64,000 nt of DNA from NCBI GenBank assembly GCA_036567785.1, contig DATCTV010000043.1:106899-170898 (forward strand), read 5' to 3'. Both the position numbers and the translations under genes were made by a program. The notes under the pieces were generated by a model, which saw only the letters and a program-made list of their open reading frames with translations, searched no databases and was not told where the DNA came from. Source of the stretch: Desulfomonilia bacterium (GTDB lineage Bacteria > Desulfobacterota > Desulfomonilia > UBA1062). Of this stretch, positions 19,263 to 28,233 are shown piece after piece; position 1 is the stretch's first letter, and each line of letters begins with the position of its first letter.

Positions 19263-20912
19263 TCAGGCTTGCCGTGATATTTCAATAACCGAATGACCGG
19301 TGTGAAGATTTATTTCCAGGCATTTGCCTGGAACACGAAGACCGAATTCAGGGAAATAAAATGCATCGGAAATTATGACATTCCCGCCTTCGACAGACCA
19401 TCCAACAGCTTTATTGTCCGGAAGAATAAATCTGCCTTTTTTTTCCGATCCGGAAGAGAACTCGATTTTTACATCCGGGTGAAGATGAAGAAACGATGAC
19501 GCCTTTTTATAACCGCCGTAAACAGAGTCGTTTATTCGCAACCCGGAATTCATAAAGCTCCATTTCCTGTTGTGTACAGGCTTCCCCTGCAATCTGCGAT
19601 AACCGTCATGCGAGCAGGATATTTCTTTCGACTCTTCATTGATGATAAGATTATATGGATGTGCCCTTCTCGCAACTCTGAAACTGCCCCACATCTCGGA
19701 TGAATCGGCCCCGTCAATCATCAGCGTATTATGGGCGCGGGTTCCGCGCTGATTGAGCCTTTCTCCGCCATCTTCATAAAGTGAAACCCCGCTGTCAACT
19801 ATTACACGCTGACTGCCGATTGAGAGCTCGAAATTAAGGGTGTCCGCATGAGCATGTCCCGGAAGATAATCAGCGCCGATTTCAGCCACATCAAGAAATG
19901 CCGTCATATCCCCGCAATCCACCCTGATATAACCGCTTTCCTTTAAATGTCTGATTTCAATATCACAGGCTCTTTCATACTCTTTCTGTTTCAACAAAGG
20001 GCTTATTCCCAGCCTTTGCGCATACTTAAAAAGTTCCAAGAAAGACCCGGCCACACCGAATGCAGAGTCATTAAATAAAACGATTTCCCCATCCGGATGG
20101 CTCATAGTCTCAAGCCATGAAAGCATACCCGATGAAATCCTCGAAAAGCCGGCAACTATCCGGGCCCGATTCCCGATCAATGTATCCGGGTACGCATTAA
20201 AAATATTTATCACATCAAGGACGTCTTCCAGCACCTGAGCGTGATACATGGGACTGAGCTCAAAATGTCCGCCGTCAGATAATATCTGTTCATCGAGCTG
20301 GGCTGAAAATATCCTTATCCCTTTTTCAAGCCACTTCTCGGCCGCATCACCTGAGAAAAAGAGCCCGGCAAAAATTAAGGCCTTTGCATTTGCCAGCAAA
20401 TGATTTCCCAGTATATGCCACTCGAGCCTTCTGCTTAGGAATGCTGCCTGAAGATTGAGGCTGCTCTTTGCCTTCTCATTCAATATGTTTCCTGAAAGCC
20501 CCCAGAATATCCAGTTCACAAGCCTCCTTGAAAGCGGATACGGTTCCCAGCCGTTTCCTGAAAAAGGAGGATTCTCTGCTATCCATCTTTCTATTAAATT
20601 TCCATGCCATTCCTTTCTGTTTGCAGAACTTTCAGATCTCAAGTCATCGAAATAATGGAGATTATACAGCCATAGCTTTTCGATCTCAGGATTATTCCAG
20701 TCATATTCTGTTCGGATTTTGTTCTCTTTGTTCAGAAACCTGAATGTATCATGTGCGAGCATGCTCTGTTTTTTCAGTAATGGCGGAATAATATTTTTGC
20801 CCGGATGTCTTAAACCGAAATCTGAAGGTATCGGTTTCGGCTTTTTCAGGTTGAACCACACCCTGCAGTAAACCTGTGAGGGTTTTAAATATCTGATCGT
20901 ATTTATATACAA
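19263..20912 (-). CDS. Heparinase II/III-like polysaccharide lyase
   Basis: Alginate/heparin-lyase family protein of about 549 aa. It has an (alpha/alpha) toroid N-terminal half and a heparinase II/III beta-sandwich C-terminal half. The latter includes GHAHADTLNFELS and GTRAHNTLMIDG, holding the His/Tyr-type active-site residues. No signal peptide is visible. Genes of this type are common in polysaccharide clusters, where they may trim the polymer. The TTG at 20912 (AGGG before it, 23 bases after the previous stop) avoids a 68-base overlap; ATG starts at 20981 or 21002 are alternatives. Start uncertain. Confidence 0.78.
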   Translation of the reverse strand: MYINTIRYLKPSQVYCRVWFNLKKPKPIPSDFGLRHPGKNIIPPLLKKQSMLAHDTFRFLNKENKIRTEYDWNNPEIEKLWLYNLHYFDDLRSESSANRKEWHGNLIERWIAENPPFSGNGWEPYPLSRRLVNWIFWGLSGNILNEKAKSSLNLQAAFLSRRLEWHILGNHLLANAKALIFAGLFFSGDAAEKWLEKGIRIFSAQLDEQILSDGGHFELSPMYHAQVLEDVLDVINIFNAYPDTLIGNRARIVAGFSRISSGMLSWLETMSHPDGEIVLFNDSAFGVAGSFLELFKYAQRLGISPLLKQKEYERACDIEIRHLKESGYIRVDCGDMTAFLDVAEIGADYLPGHAHADTLNFELSIGSQRVIVDSGVSLYEDGGERLNQRGTRAHNTLMIDGADSSEMWGSFRVARRAHPYNLIINEESKEISCSHDGYRRLQGKPVHNRKWSFMNSGLRINDSVYGGYKKASSFLHLHPDVKIEFSSGSEKKGRFILPDNKAVGWSVEGGNVIISDAFYFPEFGLRVPGKCLEINLHTGHSVIEISRQA

Positions 20913-20934
20913 CAGAACCCTGTTTAAATCTTTA

Positions 20935-23115
20935 TCAGTCAATGTCTGTCTTCCGGAAATTCCTGGCAGACTCAACTGCATCAAAGCTGCCTGCTGTAAC
21001 ATTTACAAGGGCACTGAATGGAACAAGAGGCAAACCGCCCTCTTCGACACTTTTAATAAAAGATTCAATTTCTGAATTATGCCCTTTATCCTGCCTGAGT
21101 GTTCTAAATGTCCTGAATGATTTAAAACCGTATCCTTTTGTCACCCTGAAGTTTTCCATCCTTATCACCCTTGAATCGCTGAAGACCTCAAGCATTTCCT
21201 TCGGATAACTCTTTGAGCCGTTTGAGAAATAATTGACCGTTCCGATGGAACCGTCTTCAAAGGCAAGCGATATGATCATCTTGTCATCTTTCACCTGCTC
21301 ATTGCCTCCAGCCATGACGGCCTTGACCGCCTCGATCGGGCTACCTGCAATAAAGGATAAGAGGTCCATGAAATGACAACCCTCGCCTATTATCCTGCCG
21401 CCTCCGCGCAACGGGTCCTGAATCCAGTGATCGGCCGGAATGGCGCCGGCATTGACAGTCATATTCATGCAAAGCGGCCCTTTTCTTCCTTTAAGAGCAC
21501 TCACGATTTTTTGAGTATGCGGGCTGAATCTTCTGTTGAATCCGACCATCAGATGAAGCTCGGGGTTTCTCCTTACCGCGTCTTCGACTTCGGCGAGCCC
21601 TTCCCTGCTGATAGCGAGGGGTTTTTCAACGAACACATTCTTCCCGGCATCAAGGGCTTCACTTACAAACCTTGAATGAAGGTGATGGCCGACAACTATA
21701 AACACCGTGTTTATATCAGAATCGTCCAGTATATACCTGTAATCGGAAACCGCCTTGGAAGAATTGAATTTCCGTGCAGCATGATTGGCGCTCACGCTGT
21801 TCAGATCGGCAATCAGACGAACATCCGCATCGGCCGAGATGAGGGCCGGAATCAGAATTGACTTTGCAAAACCGCCTGCACCGATGATACCAATTCTTGC
21901 CTTGCCCACACCCTTTTTGAGAGATGGACCTCCGATATCATGCCCGGTTTCAGAAACATTCTTATATTCCACGCTTTCAGATGACTGTGCGGGGAGGCTT
22001 CGCGTCGGGCTTTGAGGATATCGGATCAATATACCCAGTGAATCCTTTTCATGCAGTATCCTGTCATATTTATCTGCAATATTTTCAAAATCTATCCTTT
22101 CGCTGATAAGACTTTCAATATCCAGGGACCCATTTGAAATGGCTTCGAGTACCGCCTCCATATTGCGCTGTTCCGTCCAGCGGACATACCCGAACGGATA
22201 ATCATGTCCCGAAAGTTCATATGACTCGTCATACCTTCCGGGTCCATATGAGCATGAAACCTGGAAGGATATCTCTTTCTCATAAAAATCGCTGCGAAGC
22301 AGGTTAAGGTCAACCACTCCCACAAGAACTATTCTGGCCCTCTTCCTGCAGGATTGTGCGGCCTGATGGATAATATCATCACCCTTCGCTGATGCTGCGA
22401 TGATTACACCGTCAACACCTTTTCCCGACGAGAATGCGGACGCTGCCGCAACAGGGTCATTATCCGATGCATTGACGACCTGCGCTCCGAACTTTCTTGC
22501 CAGCTCAAGCCTTTTTTCATTCATGTCCACAGCCAGCACACTGCATCCGTTCGCCCTCAAAAGCTGCACAGCGAGCAGACCGACAAGACCGAGCCCGAAA
22601 ACAATGAATTTTTCGCCCAGGTCCGGCCCGGCAAGCCTTATGCTTTGAAGCGCTATACTACCGAGGACTGTAAATGCAGCATGTTCCGATGAAACATTTT
22701 GAGGAATCTTGACGCAGAGATTTCCCGGAACGCATACGATTTCAGCGTGCGAGCCGTTAGAAGCAACCCTGTCTCCGGGAACGATGTCTTTTATTCCCGG
22801 CCCTACTTCGAGTACAACCCCGGCATTGCAGTATCCCAGGGGCATAGGTTCATCAAGCTTGTTGAAGACGGCATCAACGGTCGCCAATACCCCGTCGGTC
22901 TGCATCTTTTCCAGGACCTGCTTTACCTTTTCGGGCTGCTGCCTGGCTTTCGCTATCCAGCCGGCTTTCCCGAAATCCAGAAGCATGCGTTCCGTCCCGG
23001 CAGACACCAGGCTTTCAGCAGTTGCAATCAATATATGCCCCGGACGCACAACAGGAACAGGAACTTCAACAATCTCAGTCCTGCCGTTTTTGATATTCTG
23101 AAGAATCTGCTTCAC
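20935..23115 (-). CDS. Bi-domain oxidoreductase: zinc-less ADH fused to Gfo/Idh/MocA
   Basis: A 726-aa fusion. Residues 1-360 are a medium-chain alcohol dehydrogenase fold (GLGLVGLLAVQLLRANG as the nucleotide motif). Residues about 405-720 are a Gfo/Idh/MocA domain starting IGIIGAGGFAKS, with the EKPL motif. It starts with GTG at 23115 after a GGGGGATG stretch. This fusion is known beside heparinase-like genes in exopolysaccharide loci, as here, and probably oxidises or reduces a sugar nucleotide. The substrate is unknown. Confidence 0.85.
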   Translation of the reverse strand: MKQILQNIKNGRTEIVEVPVPVVRPGHILIATAESLVSAGTERMLLDFGKAGWIAKARQQPEKVKQVLEKMQTDGVLATVDAVFNKLDEPMPLGYCNAGVVLEVGPGIKDIVPGDRVASNGSHAEIVCVPGNLCVKIPQNVSSEHAAFTVLGSIALQSIRLAGPDLGEKFIVFGLGLVGLLAVQLLRANGCSVLAVDMNEKRLELARKFGAQVVNASDNDPVAAASAFSSGKGVDGVIIAASAKGDDIIHQAAQSCRKRARIVLVGVVDLNLLRSDFYEKEISFQVSCSYGPGRYDESYELSGHDYPFGYVRWTEQRNMEAVLEAISNGSLDIESLISERIDFENIADKYDRILHEKDSLGILIRYPQSPTRSLPAQSSESVEYKNVSETGHDIGGPSLKKGVGKARIGIIGAGGFAKSILIPALISADADVRLIADLNSVSANHAARKFNSSKAVSDYRYILDDSDINTVFIVVGHHLHSRFVSEALDAGKNVFVEKPLAISREGLAEVEDAVRRNPELHLMVGFNRRFSPHTQKIVSALKGRKGPLCMNMTVNAGAIPADHWIQDPLRGGGRIIGEGCHFMDLLSFIAGSPIEAVKAVMAGGNEQVKDDKMIISLAFEDGSIGTVNYFSNGSKSYPKEMLEVFSDSRVIRMENFRVTKGYGFKSFRTFRTLRQDKGHNSEIESFIKSVEEGGLPLVPFSALVNVTAGSFDAVESARNFRKTDID

Positions 23116-23172
23116 CCATCCCCCATAAAATACACTCGGTTTATTGTTTATAAAGTTAATCGACTTTGAAGC

Positions 23173-23961
23173 TTATACAATATTGCTCTTGACTGATTTG
23201 AAAATGAGTTCATTTTTCTCAACCTGACCGATATAATTAATCAATACCGCCCTGTATTTACCCTTGAAAACAAACAGGCTTCCCGCTGCAGCGCCGATTA
23301 TACCAAAATTATCAACCAACTCATAAATATCATTAACAGATCCGGCTCCTCCCAACGCGGTCAAAGGTATGCTGACAGATTTTCTAATCTGTGAAATCAG
23401 GTCCAGGTCATATCCTTTCATCATGCCGTCTCTGTCTATAGAATTGATTACTATTTCGCCTGCCCCCAATTCCTCAACTTTTCCGGCGAATTCAACCGGA
23501 TGCTTTCCAGCAGCCCTTTTGCCATTATGTGTAAATATCTCATAATGGCTAAAAAACCCCTTTTTCTTTACATCGATTATTACAACAACGCTCTGATTAC
23601 CCACCTGCGCAGCAGCTTCAGAAATAAGAGTGGGCGTCTGGATTGCTGCTGAACTGATAGCGACCTTCTCGACACCCAGACCTATAATCTTCTTTATCTG
23701 TGCGACAGTCTTTACGCCTCCGCCGTAGCATAAAGGCATGCGGCACTCTGCAGCAAGATGTTCAATCAAGGTATAATCCGGTTCCCGTCCCTCAGCAGTG
23801 GCATCTATATCAAGCACGACAAGTTCATCGACTTCCTTCTCGTTATATATGCGGACAGCATTGATCGGATCGCCGACATATTTCGGATTGTCAAACTTAA
23901 CCGTTTTGACAAGCCCTTTATTCTTAACAAGCAGACATGGGATTATTCTTGGACGCAGCAT
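23173..23961 (-). CDS. HisF-like subunit (HisF2) of sugar acetamidino synthesis
   Basis: A 262-aa (beta/alpha)8 barrel of the HisF family. In histidine synthesis HisF needs Asp11 and Asp130. Here the residue at the Asp11 position is Leu (IIPCLLVKN), while the later Asp is kept (NSIDRDG). This, plus the wbpG and hisH neighbours, points to the HisF2/WbuZ role: with HisH it delivers ammonia to form an acetamidino group on a sugar. The start MLRPRII at 23961 was chosen because the longer frame overlaps hisH. Confidence 0.82.
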   Translation of the reverse strand: MLRPRIIPCLLVKNKGLVKTVKFDNPKYVGDPINAVRIYNEKEVDELVVLDIDATAEGREPDYTLIEHLAAECRMPLCYGGGVKTVAQIKKIIGLGVEKVAISSAAIQTPTLISEAAAQVGNQSVVVIIDVKKKGFFSHYEIFTHNGKRAAGKHPVEFAGKVEELGAGEIVINSIDRDGMMKGYDLDLISQIRKSVSIPLTALGGAGSVNDIYELVDNFGIIGAAAGSLFVFKGKYRAVLINYIGQVEKNELIFKSVKSNIV

Positions 23962-23963
23962 AT

Positions 23964-24632
23964 CTACATCTCGGCAAAGTTCTTCAAAAGCCTGATGCCC
24001 CAATGATGGCTCTTTTCAGGATGGAACTGGACACCAAAAATATTTCCGGAACGGATGGCACATGAGAAAGTACCGTTATAATCAGTTTCTGCTAGAATAT
24101 TATCATCTTTGTCAGGATGAACATAAAATGAATGGAGAAAATAGAAGCGGGCATCCTTCTCGAGACCATTGAAAAGGCAGTCACCGTTTCTAGGAACAAC
24201 ATCATTCCAGCCCATATGTGGCAACGACAGCCTCCCCTCTCTTGTTCTCTCCCCTTCTAATCTTTTTATTTTTTCACTATCCTCACTTCTGACTCCTGAT
24301 TCCTTACTGAACTTACACACTTCCGCATCAATCCAGCCCAGCCCTGGCAAGGAACCTTCTTCACTGCGTCGGGCCATTATCTGCATACCAACACAAACAC
24401 CCAGGACAGGTATGTTCTTTTTAACTACCAATTCATCAAGGACATCTCTCATTCCAGATTCATTCAGAAGGGCCATGGCCCAGTCAAAGGCACCGACCCC
24501 GGGAAGAATGATCCGGTCTGAGGCCAACAGCTCTTCCGGTGAGGAGGCAACAGCATATTCGATATTCAATCGCTTATATATATTTGCAAAAGCCTGGATG
24601 TTACCCAGTCCGTAATTTACAATTTTGATCAA
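23964..24632 (-). CDS. HisH-like glutamine amidotransferase (HisH2)
   Basis: Class I glutaminase of 222 aa supplying ammonia to the HisF partner. It has Cys80 in GVCVGMQ and His204/Glu206 in VQFHPEKS. It starts with TTG, overlapping the wbpG stop by four bases. Odd feature: about 20-25 extra, highly charged residues (roughly 109-133, KESGVRSEDSEKIKRLEGER) lie between the GLGWIDAEV and PHMGWN motifs, where HisH normally has a short turn. The insert is purine-rich and its first part has heptamer periodicity (see the repeat at 24275-24307). The frame is intact. Confidence 0.85.
   Translation of the reverse strand: MIKIVNYGLGNIQAFANIYKRLNIEYAVASSPEELLASDRIILPGVGAFDWAMALLNESGMRDVLDELVVKKNIPVLGVCVGMQIMARRSEEGSLPGLGWIDAEVCKFSKESGVRSEDSEKIKRLEGERTREGRLSLPHMGWNDVVPRNGDCLFNGLEKDARFYFLHSFYVHPDKDDNILAETDYNGTFSCAIRSGNIFGVQFHPEKSHHWGIRLLKNFAEM
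24275..24307 (-). repeat. Heptamer-type purine-rich tract inside hisH
   Basis: Read on the minus strand, the tract runs GTAAGGA, then TCAGGAG, TCAGAAG, TGAGGAT and AGTG. The period is seven and the opening GTAAGGA is shared with the inverted repeats of the four-helix-bundle unit at 40339-40761. It encodes the start of the extra segment in HisH. It could be a solo or decayed copy of that repeat family, or chance purine-rich sequence. Confidence 0.45.
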
Positions 24633-25765
24633 CGCTTGCCGCCCAAAGTAAGACCTAAAAGTCTCATTGCTTTTGCCCCGATACTATAAATCATTTCCTG
24701 TGACTTATAATCCTTGTACGACTTGTTGGGCGCATCCATATAGCCCTGCAATTCATTTACCGTTATCCCGAGTTTTGTCGCCACATATTCAAAATCCTGT
24801 CCGATCGTCTCCTCATCATAGGGTGGCTGCGATAATTTATCCAAGGCCTCTTCCCGTGTCATCTGATTCGTAAGAATCAGACTGGAATACTGCACCCTTC
24901 TTGTATCATATCCGAACTTCTTGAACAGCCAGTAACCTTCATAAAATTTGGTGAATCTTGATTCAAAATGTTTCTGGGGATAAGCCTGCCAGCCGAACTT
25001 TTCTTCCAGGAGCTTCATGGCATCCATCTTGTGATAAGGAATGTAATTGAGTGGCGTCACCACCCGGATTCCCTTAAAATATCTCAGATAAACCTTATGG
25101 CGCAGAATCGTCGTCAAAGGAAAATTTATTAGCGGCCTGGTTCCAAACTTCCTGTGAATATCCTTTAGTTGAATTGAATCGGACTGGTAATACATCCATT
25201 CGATCGGATTTCTTATGCATTCAGTTGAATAGTTCGCCCCGGTCAATATGTATTTGACCCTATATTTTTCAGCAAATCTGTACATCATTGCGAAGAATGC
25301 ATGGTCCTGCGGTGTATCGATATGAGCAACACCCGATTTAAAAAAGGCCAGTTGGAGATCTTTCATTTCCTCCCAGTCAATCACCTCGGTGTACAGGTCA
25401 AGCCCGAGCTTATCGATCAGCTTTTCTATATTGTTTACAGCCACCTGCGAATTCCATCCAGCATCGACATGAAAGACCAGAGGCCTGAGATTGAATTTTT
25501 CTTTTGCCACATATGTCAGATAAGAACTGTCGATGCCCCCGCTCATGCCTATAATGCAGTCAAAATCTTTTCCGGCGCCTTCTTTCCTGATCCTCTCAAC
25601 GATCTTCTCCAGCTCTTCTCTGCCCTTCTCGTCAGTATGCCAGTTCGGCAGGATTTCCTTATAGAAAGTATTGCAGTGATCACACATGCCGTCCTGATCA
25701 AATGTGATCATGGAATCAGTAGTATCCATGACGCAGTTGGTGCATATTTGATAAGATTCTTTCAT
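24629..25765 (-). CDS. N-acetyl sugar amidotransferase (WbpG/PseA-type)
   Basis: A 378-aa PP-loop ATPase. The N-terminal zinc-binding pairs CTNC and CDHC (residues 8-32) are followed by the PP-loop GMSGGIDSSYL (about 70). WbpG works with HisH2/HisF2 to turn an acetamido group on a bacillosamine- or mannuronate-type sugar into an acetamidino group; PseA-type enzymes do the same for pseudaminic acid. No pseudaminate synthase is present, so the WbpG role fits better. Overlaps of four bases with both neighbours indicate tight coupling. Confidence 0.85.
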   Translation of the reverse strand: MKESYQICTNCVMDTTDSMITFDQDGMCDHCNTFYKEILPNWHTDEKGREELEKIVERIRKEGAGKDFDCIIGMSGGIDSSYLTYVAKEKFNLRPLVFHVDAGWNSQVAVNNIEKLIDKLGLDLYTEVIDWEEMKDLQLAFFKSGVAHIDTPQDHAFFAMMYRFAEKYRVKYILTGANYSTECIRNPIEWMYYQSDSIQLKDIHRKFGTRPLINFPLTTILRHKVYLRYFKGIRVVTPLNYIPYHKMDAMKLLEEKFGWQAYPQKHFESRFTKFYEGYWLFKKFGYDTRRVQYSSLILTNQMTREEALDKLSQPPYDEETIGQDFEYVATKLGITVNELQGYMDAPNKSYKDYKSQEMIYSIGAKAMRLLGLTLGGKR

Positions 25766-27108
25766 AAAATATTTTTTACTCCCGTATGACTTTGAATGTC
25801 GCTCTCAGTTAATTTCAATTTAAACTTACCGCTTTTCGAGTAAATAGGCTCCTTCAATATTACATAATCAAAATCAATATTTACATTTTTCAAATTAAAA
25901 AGACCCAGCACTTCTTGATTTGTTATTGGGATATCCTTTTTGAAAGATATGTATAAAGTAGCAACTCCCTTTTTCGTTTGGGATATCTGAACATAATCGG
26001 CAATGTTGAATATCTCATGATGTCGGCCGAATATCAAAGCCGTCAAAGGTATTTTCCTGCCAAATCGATCTTCAATGAAATCCCCCTCTCTGCCTTCTTT
26101 GATCTGAAAATAATCCATAATCCCATAATTATTTTTTTGGGAATCAATCAAATCACCTGTTGCATATCTAATGAGAGGCATATCAAAATTGTGAAAAGAC
26201 GTCCCACATAGAACACCATCTACATCTTCTGCATACCCGTATGTCACAAATGGTTTATATCTTCCGTTGCATTCACTATCATATGCCAGTATACACATTT
26301 CACTATGACCGTACCAGGATATGTATTTTAAAGACCAGACATCCCTTAAATATTTAATCATATATGGAATCGGATATTCAGAACTGAAAAAACAACTCTT
26401 TATTTTTGATGTAATAAGCTCTTTGTCAATATCATCCAATTCATTCTCCAACTCCCGGAAGAAGTTATAGATAGAGGATGGATATCCCTGGAAATACTTT
26501 ATGGGGTATCTGTCAAATATTTTTTTAATTTCCGATAATCTTGTTCCGGCATCTTTATACGGATTTATTTTAATCTCGTTATGAACTGCATTATACTTAT
26601 ACAACTTATCTCCAAGGTCTTTCCCGAGCATTGTAATCATAAGATCAGTATGTTTATAACCTCGTAATCCCCAAATATAGTGCATATGCGCCCACTCACG
26701 AGCCCAGGCATTTCGATCTAAATAAAAACTGAGAGGTTCCCCGGATGTGCCGCCGGTATTGACAAGCATAGCCCCTGTCGATTGTCTTACATACTCACGA
26801 ACTTGGGATTTTGTAATTATCGGTAATCGCTCAAAATCTTCCAGATTATTTATCATTATAGGTTTAGGCCCATATAGAATTTTATAAAAAGGAATATTTT
26901 TTTGGGCATACTGAACTATCCGATTCAACCGCTCTATTATATATGTATATCTTTTTTCAGGCCCGGCATGTTCATAATGACGTGCAAGGTTGCTAAAATC
27001 GGTGTACTGACTACCCAATCGATATTTATAAGGGATATACGAAGTCCATTTCCCCAACGAATAGGGAACATATTCAGCAACAATTTTGAGTCTCAATTTC
27101 AAATCCAT
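25762..27108 (-). CDS. CapK/PaaK-like adenylate-forming protein
   Basis: A 448-aa relative of phenylacetate-CoA ligase, of the kind called CapK in capsule clusters. The AMP-binding loop TGGTSGEPLSFY (about 98-109) and YGHSEMC (about 270) are visible. It may activate a carboxylic acid for transfer to the glycan, but no substrate is known for most members. The coding sequence is AT-richer than the hisH/hisF side of the cluster, possibly reflecting a separate origin. Start ATG 27108. Confidence 0.75.
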   Translation of the reverse strand: MDLKLRLKIVAEYVPYSLGKWTSYIPYKYRLGSQYTDFSNLARHYEHAGPEKRYTYIIERLNRIVQYAQKNIPFYKILYGPKPIMINNLEDFERLPIITKSQVREYVRQSTGAMLVNTGGTSGEPLSFYLDRNAWAREWAHMHYIWGLRGYKHTDLMITMLGKDLGDKLYKYNAVHNEIKINPYKDAGTRLSEIKKIFDRYPIKYFQGYPSSIYNFFRELENELDDIDKELITSKIKSCFFSSEYPIPYMIKYLRDVWSLKYISWYGHSEMCILAYDSECNGRYKPFVTYGYAEDVDGVLCGTSFHNFDMPLIRYATGDLIDSQKNNYGIMDYFQIKEGREGDFIEDRFGRKIPLTALIFGRHHEIFNIADYVQISQTKKGVATLYISFKKDIPITNQEVLGLFNLKNVNIDFDYVILKEPIYSKSGKFKLKLTESDIQSHTGVKNIL

Positions 27109-27162
27109 ATCAGTTTTTCAAGGTGTTTAATTTAATATCTGATTGCGCTTATTACAGTTTCA

Positions 27163-28233
27163 TCAAGGGTCAACAGCCATAGTCTTTTTCTTTTTACCTA
27201 TTTTCAATATTTTGAATCGCACAGTATGAAAGTAATATCTTAGATTCATTGGAAGTAATAACCATGCCAAATATTTCAGCCACAAAGAAAGCGATGAACA
27301 TTTCAAACAATGCCGGCTCCAAACTTTAAACTCGCGCTTGTACCAATAGGCATAATCAGTTGCAAACCAATGCACATCATCTGTGGTGTGTATCCTCTCG
27401 CTTAGGATATTGACTCTTGAGATAAGTTCCTGACTCTCTTCATGTGACACAGGTACAGGCTGAAAATTCTCATTAATTATATATGGGATAAGCTCAATGT
27501 CACCGTTTATCAGACCATACATCACCATATATCCCCAACGATTGTCATAAGTTGTCTCTTTATCAAACTGCCAGAAATTAAAATTTCCAAGAGAATAAAA
27601 AATGAATTTGCTTTTATAAGTTTCGAAACCCTGTGGGACATGTGGGTGATGGCCGATAATCAGATCCGCACCCGCATCTATTAATCTCTTTGCAAGTTTT
27701 CTTTGAAATGGTGCAGGCACATCAGTATGTTCATAACCCCAATGGAGATTGACAATCCTTCTATCAGCATCGGAATTGTGCAACATATTTTCCAAGACAT
27801 CGGCCCGAACTCCGTCATAAGACATACGAAGCCTGGGTATAGCAAAGTAGGCTGACAAAAAGTCTACAGATATATCTCCTATGGTAGTATTTGCAACGGA
27901 TGGGTTATCAGGTCCGATAACTATTTTTCCTCTATCGCCAAGAACCCTCGCAAGCCGCTTTGGATCTCCGCTGTCGGCACAATGATTGTTGACAATTGAA
28001 AGTATGTTAATTTCATCAGACAGCCATTGTAGGGACATGTCATCAATCAGCAAAACAACATTTTTCTCTTTACGAAAATTTCCACGTAATCCGGTTTCAA
28101 GATTCAGGCAAACTACATTATTCTCAAAGTATTTGATTATCCCGGTAAAAGGAGCTTCACCGTTTTTAGTTTTCAGAAAGGTGTCGCCACAGAATAAAAT
28201 ACAATTATTTGACTGGTAATTTTCTATGATCAT
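27163..28233 (-). CDS. CapA-family protein
   Basis: A protein of about 356 aa with a metallophosphatase-like fold, as in the PGA synthesis protein CapA. Motifs: LFCGDTFL (about 14), NLETGLRG, VNNHCADSG, NLHWGYEH and GHHPHVPQG, the last two forming the metal-ligand set. No signal peptide or transmembrane segment is clear. CapA proteins act in polyglutamate capsule production, and related proteins occur in many glycan clusters with undefined roles. ATG 28233 overlaps the previous gene by 29 bases; a GTG at 28284 would overlap by 80. Confidence 0.78.
   Translation of the reverse strand: MIIENYQSNNCILFCGDTFLKTKNGEAPFTGIIKYFENNVVCLNLETGLRGNFRKEKNVVLLIDDMSLQWLSDEINILSIVNNHCADSGDPKRLARVLGDRGKIVIGPDNPSVANTTIGDISVDFLSAYFAIPRLRMSYDGVRADVLENMLHNSDADRRIVNLHWGYEHTDVPAPFQRKLAKRLIDAGADLIIGHHPHVPQGFETYKSKFIFYSLGNFNFWQFDKETTYDNRWGYMVMYGLINGDIELIPYIINENFQPVPVSHEESQELISRVNILSERIHTTDDVHWFATDYAYWYKREFKVWSRHCLKCSSLSLWLKYLAWLLLPMNLRYYFHTVRFKILKIGKKKKTMAVDP

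Noticed and set aside
23173..24632. hisH and hisF as histidine biosynthesis genes
   Set aside because: There are no other his genes, the cluster is a glycan locus, the partner is WbpG-like, and HisF lacks Asp11.
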